DNA of 64,000 nt from contig JOAA01000023.1 in assembly GCA_000720375.1 (NCBI GenBank), positions 114,647 to 178,646 on the forward strand, given 5' to 3'. The notes below the pieces were generated by a model. It saw nothing but the letters and a program-made list of their open reading frames with translations. It did no database searches and was not told where the DNA came from. This DNA comes from Rhodococcus rhodnii. Lineage in GTDB: Bacteria; Actinomycetota; Actinomycetes; Mycobacteriales; Pseudonocardiaceae. This document shows, in pieces, positions 25,195 to 34,255 of the stretch; position 1 is the first letter of the stretch; the number at the start of each line of letters is the position of its first letter. The translations under genes and the position numbers were made by a program.

Positions 25195-27848
25195 GACTGT
25201 CCTCGCAGTGGTGCCACGGTGATGTAATCGATGTTGGGGGCGTACTTGGAGCGTTGGCCGTACTGGTTGTACGTCTTTCCGTCCCAGTCGGGCAGTTCCT
25301 GGGAGGTGAACTTGACGGTGTTCGTTCCCGGGTTGAGCCAGACCGGGACTGTCAGGTCACGGAACTGGTTGAAGTGGAAGGTGTTCGGGAACTGCACTCG
25401 TTGCGGGGTTCCGCCGTTGATCGAGATGTCCGCGTGCCTGGTCACCGGGTCCGGGTTGTAGTGGGTCGGGATGGATTCCTGTGCGTTGGCGTAGCGGATC
25501 ACCAGGATGTGCTGACCTGGCCGCTGTGCGGTGACGTTCATGGTGAGTGCATTGGCCGGGCCATCGCCCACATCGGTCACCACGCTGCCCGAGGCGAAGG
25601 AGAAGTCGTTGCTCACCTTCGCTTCTCCGGTCACCGTTCCGGTCTCTGCTTCCACTTTGACCGGTGCGGATTGGACGGTTGGTGCCGTGCGCACGCGGTC
25701 GAGCCCGAGGTTGCCGACAATGCCGGTCACGGTGAGCTGGTTGATTCCCGCCGACAGCAACAGAGGCACCGGCTGGGTTCCCCGTCGGGTGCCGATGGTC
25801 ACCCCGTTGACGTTCTGCCCGTTCAGCTTCACCGACGCCAGGCCTCCGCCGAAGTGGTCGAAGGACACCAGGGCATGGCCGTCTTGGTTCGCGTGGACCC
25901 AGAAGGTCGCCGAGGATCCCGGACCGATCGCCGCTACTCCAGGACCGGAGGAATCGGCGACGTCGTAACGGATCCTGGCCCTGGCGAGGTCGGCGTACTC
26001 CGCCTCGTAGGTTGAGCGCCTGTCCGTGGCCGGGTCGACGAGGGTCAGGTCGATCTTGTCGATGATCGCGTCACCCCGAGTCGAGCCTAGTTGCGGGTCG
26101 GATGCGGCAAGGGTGATCGTGTGCCTGCCCGCGCTGAGCTGGACGCGGGTGTCGGTGTGGTCCCACACCACCCACCCGTAGGACACTGGTAGCCGGAGTT
26201 CTTGTGGCTGTGCGCCGTCGACGCGTAAGAACACATTGGTCGGGCCTTGCGGTACCACGCTGGCGTATTTGTTGTAGGTACTGGAAAAGACACTCAGGTC
26301 GTAGATACCCGTCTGCGGAACGTCGACGTCGAACGACAACACCACGTCCGAGCCTGTCCGCAAGCCGCCCACGTTGTAGGTGCCAGAGGTGGCGAACTTG
26401 CTGACGTCGCTCGGGTTTCCCTCCGGGCCGTTGCGGCTCCAGCCCGACCCGGTGTGCGCGGCGTTCTCGGCTTCGTACGTGCGGCGCCACGGAATGTTCG
26501 TCCCTGTCGTGGTTCCGTTGGCGCCTGGGCCCAGGATCAGCTGATAGGCCGACATCTCGTTCATGCCGTTGACCGGCAGCGACACACTGCCGTCGGCCGC
26601 GATCCTCAGCTTGGTGTCCAACAAGGGCGCGGGCTCGGGTGAGTCACCTACCTGTCCGGTCCACGGGATCTCCCGAACGCTGGCGTATACGGTGTCCCCG
26701 AAGACTTTCCGGTCCACATTGGTCAATCGGACGTCGGCTGTCCCGTTGGCGCCGCCGAAGATGGCGCGGGCCTGTCGTTTGCCACGATCGAGTGTGGCGA
26801 TGCCTTGCAGGGTGTACTGCTGGCCAGGGGCGGGCGGAGTGACACGCACGGTGTCACCGGTCATCTGGCCGTATGCGTTGAACAGCCACCACTGGCCGTT
26901 GCCCTTGTTGGCCTCGGCAGTCGAGTCGTTGAGGTTGCCGTCGATGTTCCAGTACGCCAGGTCGGCGTCTACTTTGGACTCCTCGAACGCGGCCATCCAC
27001 TGGATCATCTGGCCGGGCACGGACAGGTGGTAGCGGAAGGCGTACTCGTCGATGTTGATCGGCAGCGGTCCGATGCCCAGTTCCCGTTCCCAGCCACGGT
27101 ACTTCGCCACGCTGGAGCGCACCACGCCCGGCGAGGACAGCTCGTGCCAGGTGATCACGTCAGGCAGGCAGTTGTTCGCCTTGCAGTACCGCAGGAAGCC
27201 TTTGACCTGGTCGTAGAGCACACTGGTGTTCGGCCCCGCGATCCGCGCCTTCGGGTCCAGATCCCTGATCAGGTCGTAAACCTGTTTCCACTCCTCAAAG
27301 AAGTGACGCGGGTCGGCCAGCCAGCTGATGTTGTTGTAGCTGTACTGGCCAGTGCCGTACCAGTTGCCCTCCGGCTCGTTGAACGGCACGTAGACGATGT
27401 GATCCCGATAGCCGGAAGCGAGGACCTGGCGCACCTGTGCCTGCACCTTGGCCCGGAAGTCGTCGCGACCGGCCTGCCCCTGGGCGCGCTGATACGGGAA
27501 ACCCCGGTAGATGTCGGTCATGTAGATGTAGACGTCACGGCCGCCGTTGGCCACGAAGGGCCCGACCACTTCGAGTGCGTCCGCGCCGGGATGCTGCGGC
27601 CCGTCCTGTGCCTTGGTCGCCAGCGTTTTCGGGTAGAAACCCGCGAGGACGGCGTTGCTGGGCACGCCGGGGCCGTAGACCCCGTAAAGCGAGCCTGCGG
27701 CGCCGCCGTGGAACGGTCCTGTGCTCGCGCCGAGATCGATGGTGAGCGTGCTGGCGGCAGCCGCGCTCGTGGTCGCGGTGGGGAGTAGTGCGACCGAGGC
27801 GAGTATCGCGGTGAGCGCGATACCGCGGACAGTTCGTCGTTGAACCAT
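25191..27848 (-). CDS. Secreted GH-A glycoside hydrolase with three CBM35/CBM6-like modules
   Basis: An 885-residue exported enzyme. Signal peptide residues 1-32. The catalytic barrel (about 35-370) has the clan GH-A acid/base Glu158 in VPFNEPEGN and the probable nucleophile Glu268 in INIDEYAF, resembling GH39-like enzymes. After a beta-sandwich come beta-sandwich carbohydrate-binding modules of CBM6/35 type, recognised by RTYEAENAAHTGSG (about residue 480), STYEAEYADLARARI (about 630) and VKVEAETGTVTGEA (about 745). The start at ATG 27848 follows GGAG; upstream in-frame codons run through an operator. Last four bases overlap the next hydrolase. Two copies of TCGAACCGGTTCGA-type operators lie directly upstream, so the LacI regulator at 28976 controls it. 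Confidence 0.85.
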   Translation of the reverse strand: MVQRRTVRGIALTAILASVALLPTATTSAAAASTLTIDLGASTGPFHGGAAGSLYGVYGPGVPSNAVLAGFYPKTLATKAQDGPQHPGADALEVVGPFVANGGRDVYIYMTDIYRGFPYQRAQGQAGRDDFRAKVQAQVRQVLASGYRDHIVYVPFNEPEGNWYGTGQYSYNNISWLADPRHFFEEWKQVYDLIRDLDPKARIAGPNTSVLYDQVKGFLRYCKANNCLPDVITWHELSSPGVVRSSVAKYRGWERELGIGPLPINIDEYAFRYHLSVPGQMIQWMAAFEESKVDADLAYWNIDGNLNDSTAEANKGNGQWWLFNAYGQMTGDTVRVTPPAPGQQYTLQGIATLDRGKRQARAIFGGANGTADVRLTNVDRKVFGDTVYASVREIPWTGQVGDSPEPAPLLDTKLRIAADGSVSLPVNGMNEMSAYQLILGPGANGTTTGTNIPWRRTYEAENAAHTGSGWSRNGPEGNPSDVSKFATSGTYNVGGLRTGSDVVLSFDVDVPQTGIYDLSVFSSTYNKYASVVPQGPTNVFLRVDGAQPQELRLPVSYGWVVWDHTDTRVQLSAGRHTITLAASDPQLGSTRGDAIIDKIDLTLVDPATDRRSTYEAEYADLARARIRYDVADSSGPGVAAIGPGSSATFWVHANQDGHALVSFDHFGGGLASVKLNGQNVNGVTIGTRRGTQPVPLLLSAGINQLTVTGIVGNLGLDRVRTAPTVQSAPVKVEAETGTVTGEAKVSNDFSFASGSVVTDVGDGPANALTMNVTAQRPGQHILVIRYANAQESIPTHYNPDPVTRHADISINGGTPQRVQFPNTFHFNQFRDLTVPVWLNPGTNTVKFTSQELPDWDGKTYNQYGQRSKYAPNIDYITVAPLRGQS

Positions 27849-27881
27849 GGGTGCTCCGAACAGGTCGGGGACTGCAGGGCG

Positions 27882-27895
27882 TCGAACCGGTTCGA
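27882..27895. promoter_or_regulatory. LacI operator 1 (TCGAACCGGTTCGA)
   Basis: Perfect 14-bp palindrome with the central CG typical of LacI-family sites, 34 bp upstream of the 885-residue hydrolase start. Same sequence as the site at 29073. Confidence 0.8.
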
Positions 27896-27948
27896 TTAGC
27901 GACTGAACGTACGCGTGATGCACCCATGGAGGCAAGACTCCAGATGGA

Positions 27949-27962
27949 TCGAACCGGTTCGG
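27949..27962. promoter_or_regulatory. LacI operator 2 (one mismatch)
   Basis: TCGAACCGGTTCGG, one base from the perfect palindrome, immediately after the lacI stop codon. Its centre is 67 bp from that of operator 1. Confidence 0.7.
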
Positions 27963-28976
27963 CTAGGCCCGGGGACAGGCACCGGTGCTGGAGCGCAAGG
28001 AGATCGCCGGTTCGAGCAGGGCGTGGCGAGGGGTGGCCGACGGGTCGCCGATCTGCTCCAGCAGCAGTTCCACCGCCAGCCGGGCCATCTCTCCGGCGGG
28101 CACGTCCGCGGCGGTCAGCGGCGGGTGGAAGTCCTCGGCGAGCCGATCGGCGATCACCCCGGTGAGGGAGAAGTCGCGCGGCACATCGAGCCTGGCGCGG
28201 TGCAGCGCGCGCTGCACGCCGGGCAGCGCGGCCTCGTTGATGGTCACCGCGGCGGTCACTTCCGGCCACCGGGCACGGATCTGCTCGAAGCACGCCAGCC
28301 CGGCCGCGGGATCGTCGGCGCAGCACACGTTGTGCGCTGTGATGCCGCATTGTTCGGCTGTCTCGAGGAATCCGGCGGTCGAGCGCAGGGCGGGGCCGTA
28401 GCCTGCGGCGACCAGTTCGGCGGAGCGGTTGATCAGCACCACTTGCTCGTGGCCCAGGTCGGCCAGGTGGCGCACGCAGCGGCTGATCAGCCCGGCGTAG
28501 TCGACGTCGATCCACCAGGATCCCCCGGGGTGCTCGACGTGGCCGATGGTGACGAACGGCAGCCCGGCCTGGCCGAGCCGGTCGACCCGGGCGTCCGCCA
28601 GCAGGATCTCCATCAGGATGACCCCGTCGACCCGGCGTCCGGTGACGATTCGCTCGAAGGACCGGTCGTGGTCACCGCCGCTCGGCGACAGCAGCACATC
28701 GTGGTCGTGCGCCGCGGCGGCCTCAACGACGCTGGCCACGAACCCCAGCTGGACATCGGTCAACCGGGTGCTGGCCGGTGGTATCACCAGCCCGAACGTC
28801 CGGGTGCGACCCTCGGCGAGAGCGCGGGCGCTGGCATTGGGCCGGTAGCCCAGTTCGGCGATGACCTCGTTGATCCGGCGGGAGGTCGCCGCCGACACCG
28901 GCCGCTTTCCGCTGAGCGCGTAGGACACCGTGCTGCGTGAGACACCCGCGCGCTTGGCGATCTCGCCGATGTTCAT
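27963..28976 (-). CDS. LacI-family transcriptional repressor
   Basis: A 337-residue LacI/GalR regulator. The N-terminal HTH and hinge helix are canonical: NIGEIAKRAGVSRSTVSYALSG and NASARALAEGRTRTFGLVIP; residues 60-337 form the periplasmic-binding-protein-like sugar sensor. Start ATG 28976 follows GGAGAG; the open frame continues upstream only through the operator. It sits between the two transcription units it likely controls, with four copies of one operator: two before the secreted hydrolases and two in the region shared with the ABC importer. The site 6 bp upstream of its own start implies autorepression. The inducer is presumably an oligosaccharide released by the secreted hydrolases. 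Confidence 0.92.
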   Translation of the reverse strand: MNIGEIAKRAGVSRSTVSYALSGKRPVSAATSRRINEVIAELGYRPNASARALAEGRTRTFGLVIPPASTRLTDVQLGFVASVVEAAAAHDHDVLLSPSGGDHDRSFERIVTGRRVDGVILMEILLADARVDRLGQAGLPFVTIGHVEHPGGSWWIDVDYAGLISRCVRHLADLGHEQVVLINRSAELVAAGYGPALRSTAGFLETAEQCGITAHNVCCADDPAAGLACFEQIRARWPEVTAAVTINEAALPGVQRALHRARLDVPRDFSLTGVIADRLAEDFHPPLTAADVPAGEMARLAVELLLEQIGDPSATPRHALLEPAISLRSSTGACPRA

Positions 28977-28982
28977 CCGCTC

Positions 28983-28996
28983 TCCAACCGGTTCGA
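28983..28996. promoter_or_regulatory. LacI operator 3 (one mismatch)
   Basis: TCCAACCGGTTCGA, just upstream of the lacI start codon; suited to autorepression. Its centre is 90 bp from operator 4 in the same divergent region. Confidence 0.75.
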
Positions 28997-29072
28997 CAGT
29001 GCGTCGATGATACGACACCAGGGGTATTGCGCGGCCTTCAGCGCCCAGCTACCTTGGCGCAACCCGGCTGGA

Positions 29073-29086
29073 TCGAACCGGTTCGA
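29073..29086. promoter_or_regulatory. LacI operator 4 (TCGAACCGGTTCGA)
   Basis: Perfect 14-bp palindrome 22 bp upstream of the sugar-binding lipoprotein start codon, placed to block transcription of the importer operon. Confidence 0.8.
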
Positions 29087-29108
29087 CCAACTGGCAGGAA
29101 GGATCGCA

Positions 29109-30344
29109 ATGAAGCGCTCACCTCTCACCCGACGCCTGACCATGGCACTGGCCACGACAGGACTGGCCCTGTCCGCCTGCTCCTCGCCGCCCGCCAGTAC
29201 CGGTGACACCGGCCCGTTGTCCATCTGGGACCCGTATCCGCAGTTCGACGGCGGTTCTGAATGGGCGAAGGTGATCGGCAAATGCGGAGCCGAGGCTGGC
29301 GTGAAGATCGAGCGCCAAGCCTACGACACCACGGATTTGACCAACAAGGTCCTGCTCGCCGCGCAGCAGCGCACCGCGCCGAACGTACTCGTGCTGGACA
29401 ACCCGGTGGTGTCCACCCTCGCCGAGGCAGGGGTGCTCAAGGCGAACCAGGACGTCGGGCTGGACGCCTCGCACGCGTCGCCGAACCTGCTGGCCGCCGG
29501 AACCCTGGGCGGCCAGACCTACGGCGTGCCGATCGGCGCCAACACCCTTGCTCTCTACTACAACAAAGCCGTCCTCGACGCCGCCGGTGTGGATCCGGCG
29601 TCGATCAAGGACTGGGCGTCCCTGGACGCGGCACTGGCCAAGGTGAAAGCCGCGGGCAAGAAGGGCATCACGTTCTCCGCGATCGGCACCGAGGAGGGCA
29701 CGTTCCAGTTCCTGCCGTGGTTCTGGGGCGCCGGCGCGGCACTGACCGACCTGTCCTCCCCCGACGCGGTCTCCGCACTGGCGCTGTGGAAGTCCTGGCT
29801 GGACAAGGGTTACGCGCCGAACTCAGTGGTCGGCAACACCCAGACCACGAGCTGGCAGGAGTTCGCCACCGGTGAGTACGCGTTCGCCGAGAACGGCACC
29901 TGGCAGCTGCAGAACGCCAAGAAGGCCGGCTTCGAGTACGGCGTCATCCCGATCCCCGGCCGGACCGGCGGAACCGCGTCCGCGCCTACCGGCGGCGAGT
30001 TCGTCACCGTTCCCGCACAGGACAACAAGGACGCCGAGACCAAGGCCGGCCGCGTCGCCTCGTGCCTGACCAGCCCGGACAAGGTGCTGGCCACGGACAC
30101 CGCGCTGACCTACGTGTCCGCGGTTCCTTCTGTGCAGCAGCAACAAATCGCCGCGCAACCTGACCTGGCCGTGTGGGTGGAGGCGGTGAAGAACGCGAAG
30201 GGCCGCACCGGCGACAACCTCGGCACGCGTTACCCGCGGATCTCGCAACCACTGTGGGGCGCGCTGCAGGCCGCACTCACCGGTTCGAAGACACCGGAGG
30301 CCGCACTCAAGGACGCCCAAACCGCTGCGGCGTCAGCGAAGTAG
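29109..30344 (+). CDS. ABC importer sugar-binding lipoprotein
   Basis: A 411-residue family 1 extracellular solute-binding protein. Residues 1-24 are a lipoprotein signal peptide with lipobox LSAC (Cys24). Segments such as APNVLVLDNPVVSTLAEAG, GGQTYGVPIGANTLALYYNKAVLDAAG, FQFLPWFWGAG and FATGEYAFAENGTWQL are typical of carbohydrate-binding proteins of the MalE/UgpB group. Start ATG 29109 follows AGGAAGG. First gene of a run with two permeases and a cytosolic hydrolase, behind a LacI operator. It captures the oligosaccharide for import; the ligand is unknown. Confidence 0.92.
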   Translation: MKRSPLTRRLTMALATTGLALSACSSPPASTGDTGPLSIWDPYPQFDGGSEWAKVIGKCGAEAGVKIERQAYDTTDLTNKVLLAAQQRTAPNVLVLDNPVVSTLAEAGVLKANQDVGLDASHASPNLLAAGTLGGQTYGVPIGANTLALYYNKAVLDAAGVDPASIKDWASLDAALAKVKAAGKKGITFSAIGTEEGTFQFLPWFWGAGAALTDLSSPDAVSALALWKSWLDKGYAPNSVVGNTQTTSWQEFATGEYAFAENGTWQLQNAKKAGFEYGVIPIPGRTGGTASAPTGGEFVTVPAQDNKDAETKAGRVASCLTSPDKVLATDTALTYVSAVPSVQQQQIAAQPDLAVWVEAVKNAKGRTGDNLGTRYPRISQPLWGALQAALTGSKTPEAALKDAQTAAASAK

Positions 30345-31244
30345 GTGCTGGTGCGTTCGCAGGCCGTAGCCAGGCAACTCGCCGGATGGGCGTTCCTGGT
30401 GCCTCTGGTCGCTTACCTGGTGGTCTGTTACGCCTATCCGCTGTTCACCAACATCGACCTGAGTATCCGCAACTACACCGTCCGCACGTTCGTCCACGGC
30501 GGCGCGCCACTGGTCGGATTCGCCAACTACGCCACGGTTTTCGGCGAACCGACCTTCCGGACGGCCTTGGTGAACACAGTCGTCTTCACGGCCGCGTCGC
30601 TGGTGTTCCAGTACGCGATCGGTCTGGCGATGGCAGTGTTCTTCGCCCGCGGCTTCCGGTTGTCGGCGACCCTGCGCGCACTGTTCCTGGTGCCCTGGCT
30701 GCTGCCGCTGATCGTGTCGGCGTCCACGTGGGCCTGGCTGCTCAACAGCGAGTCCGGTCTGGTCAACGCGGCGCTGGGAATGCTGGGCGTGGACCCGGTC
30801 AACTGGCTGACCTCGCCGTCCTGGTCGCTGGTGTCGGTGACCATCGCCAACATCTGGATCGGCATCCCGTTCAATCTCGTGATCCTCTACAGTGGACTGC
30901 AGAACATCCCCCGCGAGGTCTACGAAGCATCCTCTTTGGATGGTGCCAGTGGCTGGCAGACCTTCCGGCACATCACCTTCCCCATGCTGCGCCCGGTCTC
31001 GGCGATCACCCTGCTGCTCGGCCTGGTCTACACGCTGAAGGTGTTCGACATCATCTGGATCATGACGAAGGGCGGGCCGAGCGGCTCGTCCACCACCCTG
31101 GCCACCTGGTCCTACGAACTCGGGTTCGGCAACATGCTGCCCCGGTTCGGGCCCAGCGCCGCGGTGGGCAACGTGCTCATCCTGATCGCCCTGGTGGCCG
31201 GGCTGGTGTACATCCGCGTGCAACGCAAGCAGGAGGCGGCATGA
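30345..31244 (+). CDS. ABC sugar transporter permease (MalF/CUT1 type)
   Basis: A 299-residue integral membrane permease with six predicted helices. The cytoplasmic EAA loop, YEASSLDGASGWQTFRHITFP near residue 195, is the site that docks the ATPase and identifies the CUT1 family. The GTG start at 30345 directly follows the TAG of the binding protein, and the 3' end overlaps the second permease by ATGA. No ATPase gene accompanies the operon, so the shared MsiK-type ATPase used by many actinobacterial sugar importers is probably recruited. Confidence 0.9.
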   Translation: MLVRSQAVARQLAGWAFLVPLVAYLVVCYAYPLFTNIDLSIRNYTVRTFVHGGAPLVGFANYATVFGEPTFRTALVNTVVFTAASLVFQYAIGLAMAVFFARGFRLSATLRALFLVPWLLPLIVSASTWAWLLNSESGLVNAALGMLGVDPVNWLTSPSWSLVSVTIANIWIGIPFNLVILYSGLQNIPREVYEASSLDGASGWQTFRHITFPMLRPVSAITLLLGLVYTLKVFDIIWIMTKGGPSGSSTTLATWSYELGFGNMLPRFGPSAAVGNVLILIALVAGLVYIRVQRKQEAA

Positions 31245-32053
31245 GGCGCTTGTCCTGGCGGACCGCCGTGGGGTTGCTGCTCACCGCGGTGATGCTGTTC
31301 CCGGTCTACTGGATGGTGAACGTGTCGCTCACGCCCGCGAGCGACATGCGCAAATCCCCGCCCAGCCTCTTCCCGGTCACACCGACCATCGAGGGATACC
31401 AACGGGTTCTGCGCGAGCAGCTGCCGTATTTCGGCACGAGCCTGCTCGTCGCACTCGGCACGGTCGTACTCACCCTGGCGCTGGCCGCGCCCGCCGCGTA
31501 CTCGCTGGCCAAGCTGCGTCCCCGGGGACGCCGCGTGCTCGGGTTCGTCCTGCTGGTCGCGCAGATGATCCCCGGCATCATCATGGCGCTGGGTTTCTAC
31601 AGCATCTACGTCAGCCTGGGCATCACCAACACGGTCTGGGGCCTGATCTTCGCCGACTCGACCATCGCGGTGCCGTTCGCCGTACTGATCCTGACGTCCT
31701 TCATGGCGTCCGTGCCGGACGAACTATTGCAGGCCGCCCGGATCGACGGTGCCGGACCGTGGCGCTCGTTCGTCTCGATCGTGCTGCCGGCCAGCCGCAA
31801 CGGAGTGGTCACCGCGGCGCTGTTCTCGTTCCTGTGGGCGTGGTCGGACTTCGTCTTCGCGACCACATTGGACGCGGGTGGCCGGATGCAGCCGCTCACC
31901 CTGGGCATCTACCGCTACATCGGCAACAACAACCAGGAGTGGAACTCGATCATGGCCACAGCCGTGGTCGCGTCCGTGCCCGCGACAGTGCTCCTCGTGG
32001 TGGCCCAGCGCTATGTCGCTGCCGGTATCACCACCGGAGCCGTCAAGGACTGA
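31241..32053 (+). CDS. ABC sugar transporter permease (MalG/CUT1 type)
   Basis: A 270-residue permease with six helices. The EAA loop is LLQAARIDGAGPWRSFVSIVLP near residue 175 (shown here in part as QAARIDGAGPWRSF), and the N-terminal segment VMLFPVYWMVNVSLTP is typical of the second CUT1 permease. ATG 31241 overlaps the TGA of the first permease. It forms the translocation channel together with the upstream permease. Fourteen bases separate its stop from the downstream hydrolase start. Confidence 0.9.
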   Translation: MRRLSWRTAVGLLLTAVMLFPVYWMVNVSLTPASDMRKSPPSLFPVTPTIEGYQRVLREQLPYFGTSLLVALGTVVLTLALAAPAAYSLAKLRPRGRRVLGFVLLVAQMIPGIIMALGFYSIYVSLGITNTVWGLIFADSTIAVPFAVLILTSFMASVPDELLQAARIDGAGPWRSFVSIVLPASRNGVVTAALFSFLWAWSDFVFATTLDAGGRMQPLTLGIYRYIGNNNQEWNSIMATAVVASVPATVLLVVAQRYVAAGITTGAVKD

Positions 32054-32066
32054 AAGGAAACCCACT

Positions 32067-33770
32067 GTGGCCAACGAGTTCTCCATCCAGGAGATCCCCT
32101 TCAGCCGGTCCGGCGCCTGGTTCGACCTCTCCCCCGTGCTGGGCCTGGCAACCTATGCCGACGATGTCCATGTCGTGTCGCACCGAAACGGCATGCACCC
32201 GGTGCTCTCCCTTGTTCCTGTGGCCGGGGACAATCGCGTCGCCACCGACATCACCGCCGATCCGGCAGTGATCACGTGGAGCGCGCACGACGGGCGGATC
32301 ACCGCGGTGTTCTCGTCCCCGGACACGGTGCGGATCTCCGGAACCGGCATCGGAATGCGGATCAGCGCTGCCGAATCGACCCTGACACCGTTCACCGGCA
32401 CGTACTTCTTCGACGACCCGGCGGGCGGCGCCGTCTTCACCTCTTACGAGACAGGGCATCGCTTCCGCTTGACCGTCCTTTCAGGACAATCGAGCCGGAC
32501 CGGCGAGCAAGAACTCGGTACCGCCGACCGGTCGATCATCGTGGGACAGGAGGGCGGCCCATGGGAACTGGTGCTCGAGGAGCTGACCACCGCGCGAACA
32601 CCGTTCAAGTCCACAACAGACTTCGCCGATTCGGTCGCCGCGACACGAGAAGACTTCACCCGCTTCGTCAACACAGTGGCACCGTGGCGCGGTGACCGGA
32701 CACCAGCAGCCGAGCTGGCCTCGTACGTGATCTGGTCCGCCACCGTCCAGCCCGCCGGGTTCGTCACCCGCCCAGCGGTGCTGATGTCGAAGCACTGGAT
32801 GGACAAGGTGTGGAGCTGGGACCACTGTTTCAACGCCCTCGCACTGGCCGCCGGCGCACCGGACCTGGCCTGGGACCAGTTCCAGGTGGTGTTCGACCAC
32901 CAGGACGGCCAAGGCGCGCTGCCGGACTCGATCACCCACGCGGAAGTGCTGCACAACTTCGTAAAACCACCCATCCACGGCTGGACTCTGACCCGCCTGC
33001 GCGAACGCCTTCCCGACGGGCTACCCGACGCCGAACTGGCCTATCGGCAACTCACGGCCTGGACATCCTTCTGGCTGAACCACCGACGGGCACCCGGCCA
33101 GCGGCTTCCACACTACGAACACGGCAACGACAGCGGCTGGGACAACTCGACAGTCTTTCGCGAGGAACGCCTCGTCCAGTCGGCAGACCTCGCTGCTTTC
33201 CTTGTGCTGCAGATGAAGGAGCTCGCCAGACTCGCCACCGAACTGGGCGAGGAGCCCACCCACTGGGCCGAGCAAGCCGACACCATGCTCGCCGCGATGC
33301 TGGCCGAACTGTGGAACGGCACCAGGTTCGTCAGCCGTGGCGTAACCACCGGTGCGGCCCGAGCAAGCGCGAGTCTGCTCGACCTCATGCCCGTCGTGCT
33401 CGGTGAGCACCTGCCACGCGAGGTGTTCGACCGGCTGTGCACCGGCATCGCAGAACATCTGACCTCGGTCGGCCTGGCCACAGAACTGCCAACTTCGCCG
33501 TACTACCAGGCGGACGGGTATTGGCGCGGACCTGTATGGGCACCCGCCACAGTCCTGATCGAGGATGGCCTACGCCGCGGCGGCGCCATCGAACTCGCCG
33601 ACCTTGTCAGCGCACGGTTTCGCGCCACATGCGAGAAATCGGGCTTCGCCGAGAACTTCGACGCACTCACCGGCGAAGGACTACGCGACCGCGCGTACAC
33701 ATGGACAGCCAGCGCGTACCTAATACTTGCCGAGGACCACGTGGACTTCGCCAGGCGTTCCCCGGGCTGA
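32067..33770 (+). CDS. Cytosolic GH63/MGH1-like glycoside hydrolase
   Basis: A 567-residue protein without signal peptide. After an N-terminal beta-rich domain (residues 1-200) comes an (alpha/alpha)6 toroid with VWSWDHCFNALALA (about residue 255), FDHQDGQGALPDSI, YEHGNDSGWDNS (about 350) and YYQADGYWRGPVWAPATVLIEDG (split over residues about 475-495), marks of the GH63/mannosylglycerate-hydrolase/glycogen-debranching-like superfamily. Start GTG 32067 follows AAGGAAA. As the last gene of the importer operon it probably cleaves the imported oligosaccharide in the cytosol; an alpha-linked glucose or mannose unit is likely from the family, but the substrate is not fixed by the sequence. Confidence 0.85.
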   Translation: MANEFSIQEIPFSRSGAWFDLSPVLGLATYADDVHVVSHRNGMHPVLSLVPVAGDNRVATDITADPAVITWSAHDGRITAVFSSPDTVRISGTGIGMRISAAESTLTPFTGTYFFDDPAGGAVFTSYETGHRFRLTVLSGQSSRTGEQELGTADRSIIVGQEGGPWELVLEELTTARTPFKSTTDFADSVAATREDFTRFVNTVAPWRGDRTPAAELASYVIWSATVQPAGFVTRPAVLMSKHWMDKVWSWDHCFNALALAAGAPDLAWDQFQVVFDHQDGQGALPDSITHAEVLHNFVKPPIHGWTLTRLRERLPDGLPDAELAYRQLTAWTSFWLNHRRAPGQRLPHYEHGNDSGWDNSTVFREERLVQSADLAAFLVLQMKELARLATELGEEPTHWAEQADTMLAAMLAELWNGTRFVSRGVTTGAARASASLLDLMPVVLGEHLPREVFDRLCTGIAEHLTSVGLATELPTSPYYQADGYWRGPVWAPATVLIEDGLRRGGAIELADLVSARFRATCEKSGFAENFDALTGEGLRDRAYTWTASAYLILAEDHVDFARRSPG

Positions 33771-34255
33771 GGCAGGAATCCTTGCGACATCGCCAACCAG
33801 GCACTGTTGTTCCGGACCTTCGGCGGCAGGGAGGCGGTGGTTGCTCACTCAGGAGTCAGCAGTTGGCCGAGTTCCCATCCGATCACGCCTCCGCCTGGAT
33901 ACTGCACTGCACGGATGGCATTGTCGGTGGACCATTGGCAGCACATGGCCCGCGATCGCTAACCCGAATGGTCCCTAGCTCGTGAAACCGTGCTCCCTTT
34001 GTGGGTAGAAGCGAGTGACCAACCTGCAGTTCTTGATCGAAATCGGGCGCTATGCCGTGCCCTCAGTTTGCTCGATCCGGGGGCAGGAAGTGCAACGACG
34101 TTTGTTTCTTCGTACAGTTGAACCGACACTGGCAAGCCACGAACAAACCGGCCGTCGGAAATGTTCCGACGGCCGGTTTACGGTACGAAGATGACTGACC
34201 AACAAGGGTCTTATAGATCGCAGCGTATTGCAGCAGACGTGCACGTATAGCCACG
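33771..34255. other. Intergenic stretch with no gene I can support
   Basis: About 485 bases, A/T-richer than the flanks. A minus-strand mini-frame ending at 33845 reads MCCQWSTDNAIRAVQYPGG with a short tail, but has no start signals and may be a leftover of another gene. The stretch includes a strong hairpin at 34145-34179. No RNA gene was recognised. Confidence 0.5.
34145..34179. terminator. Perfect 16-bp hairpin, likely bidirectional terminator
   Basis: AAACCGGCCGTCGGAA (34145-34160) and TTCCGACGGCCGGTTT (34164-34179) are exact reverse complements around a 3-nt loop, with A-rich sequence before and T's at the end. It lies between the hydrolase operon ending at 33770 and the minus-strand small gene ending at 34256, and could terminate both. 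Confidence 0.75.

Noticed and set aside
23269..25227. Long plus-strand open frame opposite the GH39-like hydrolase
   Set aside because: It is an antisense shadow; the minus-strand protein has a signal peptide, catalytic glutamates and lectin repeats.
26805..27788. Open frame antisense to the CBM-containing hydrolase
   Set aside because: Low-complexity Val/Arg-rich product, no start signal; shadow of the minus-strand gene.
33845..33946. Mini-frame on the minus strand (MCCQWSTDNAIRAVQYPGG...)
   Set aside because: Protein-like but very short, with no start signal or neighbour; not enough to call a gene.
33980..34190. Possible tRNA or structured RNA around the 16-bp hairpin
   Set aside because: No cloverleaf, no TPsiC-like loop or conserved tRNA positions; the hairpin alone fits a terminator.
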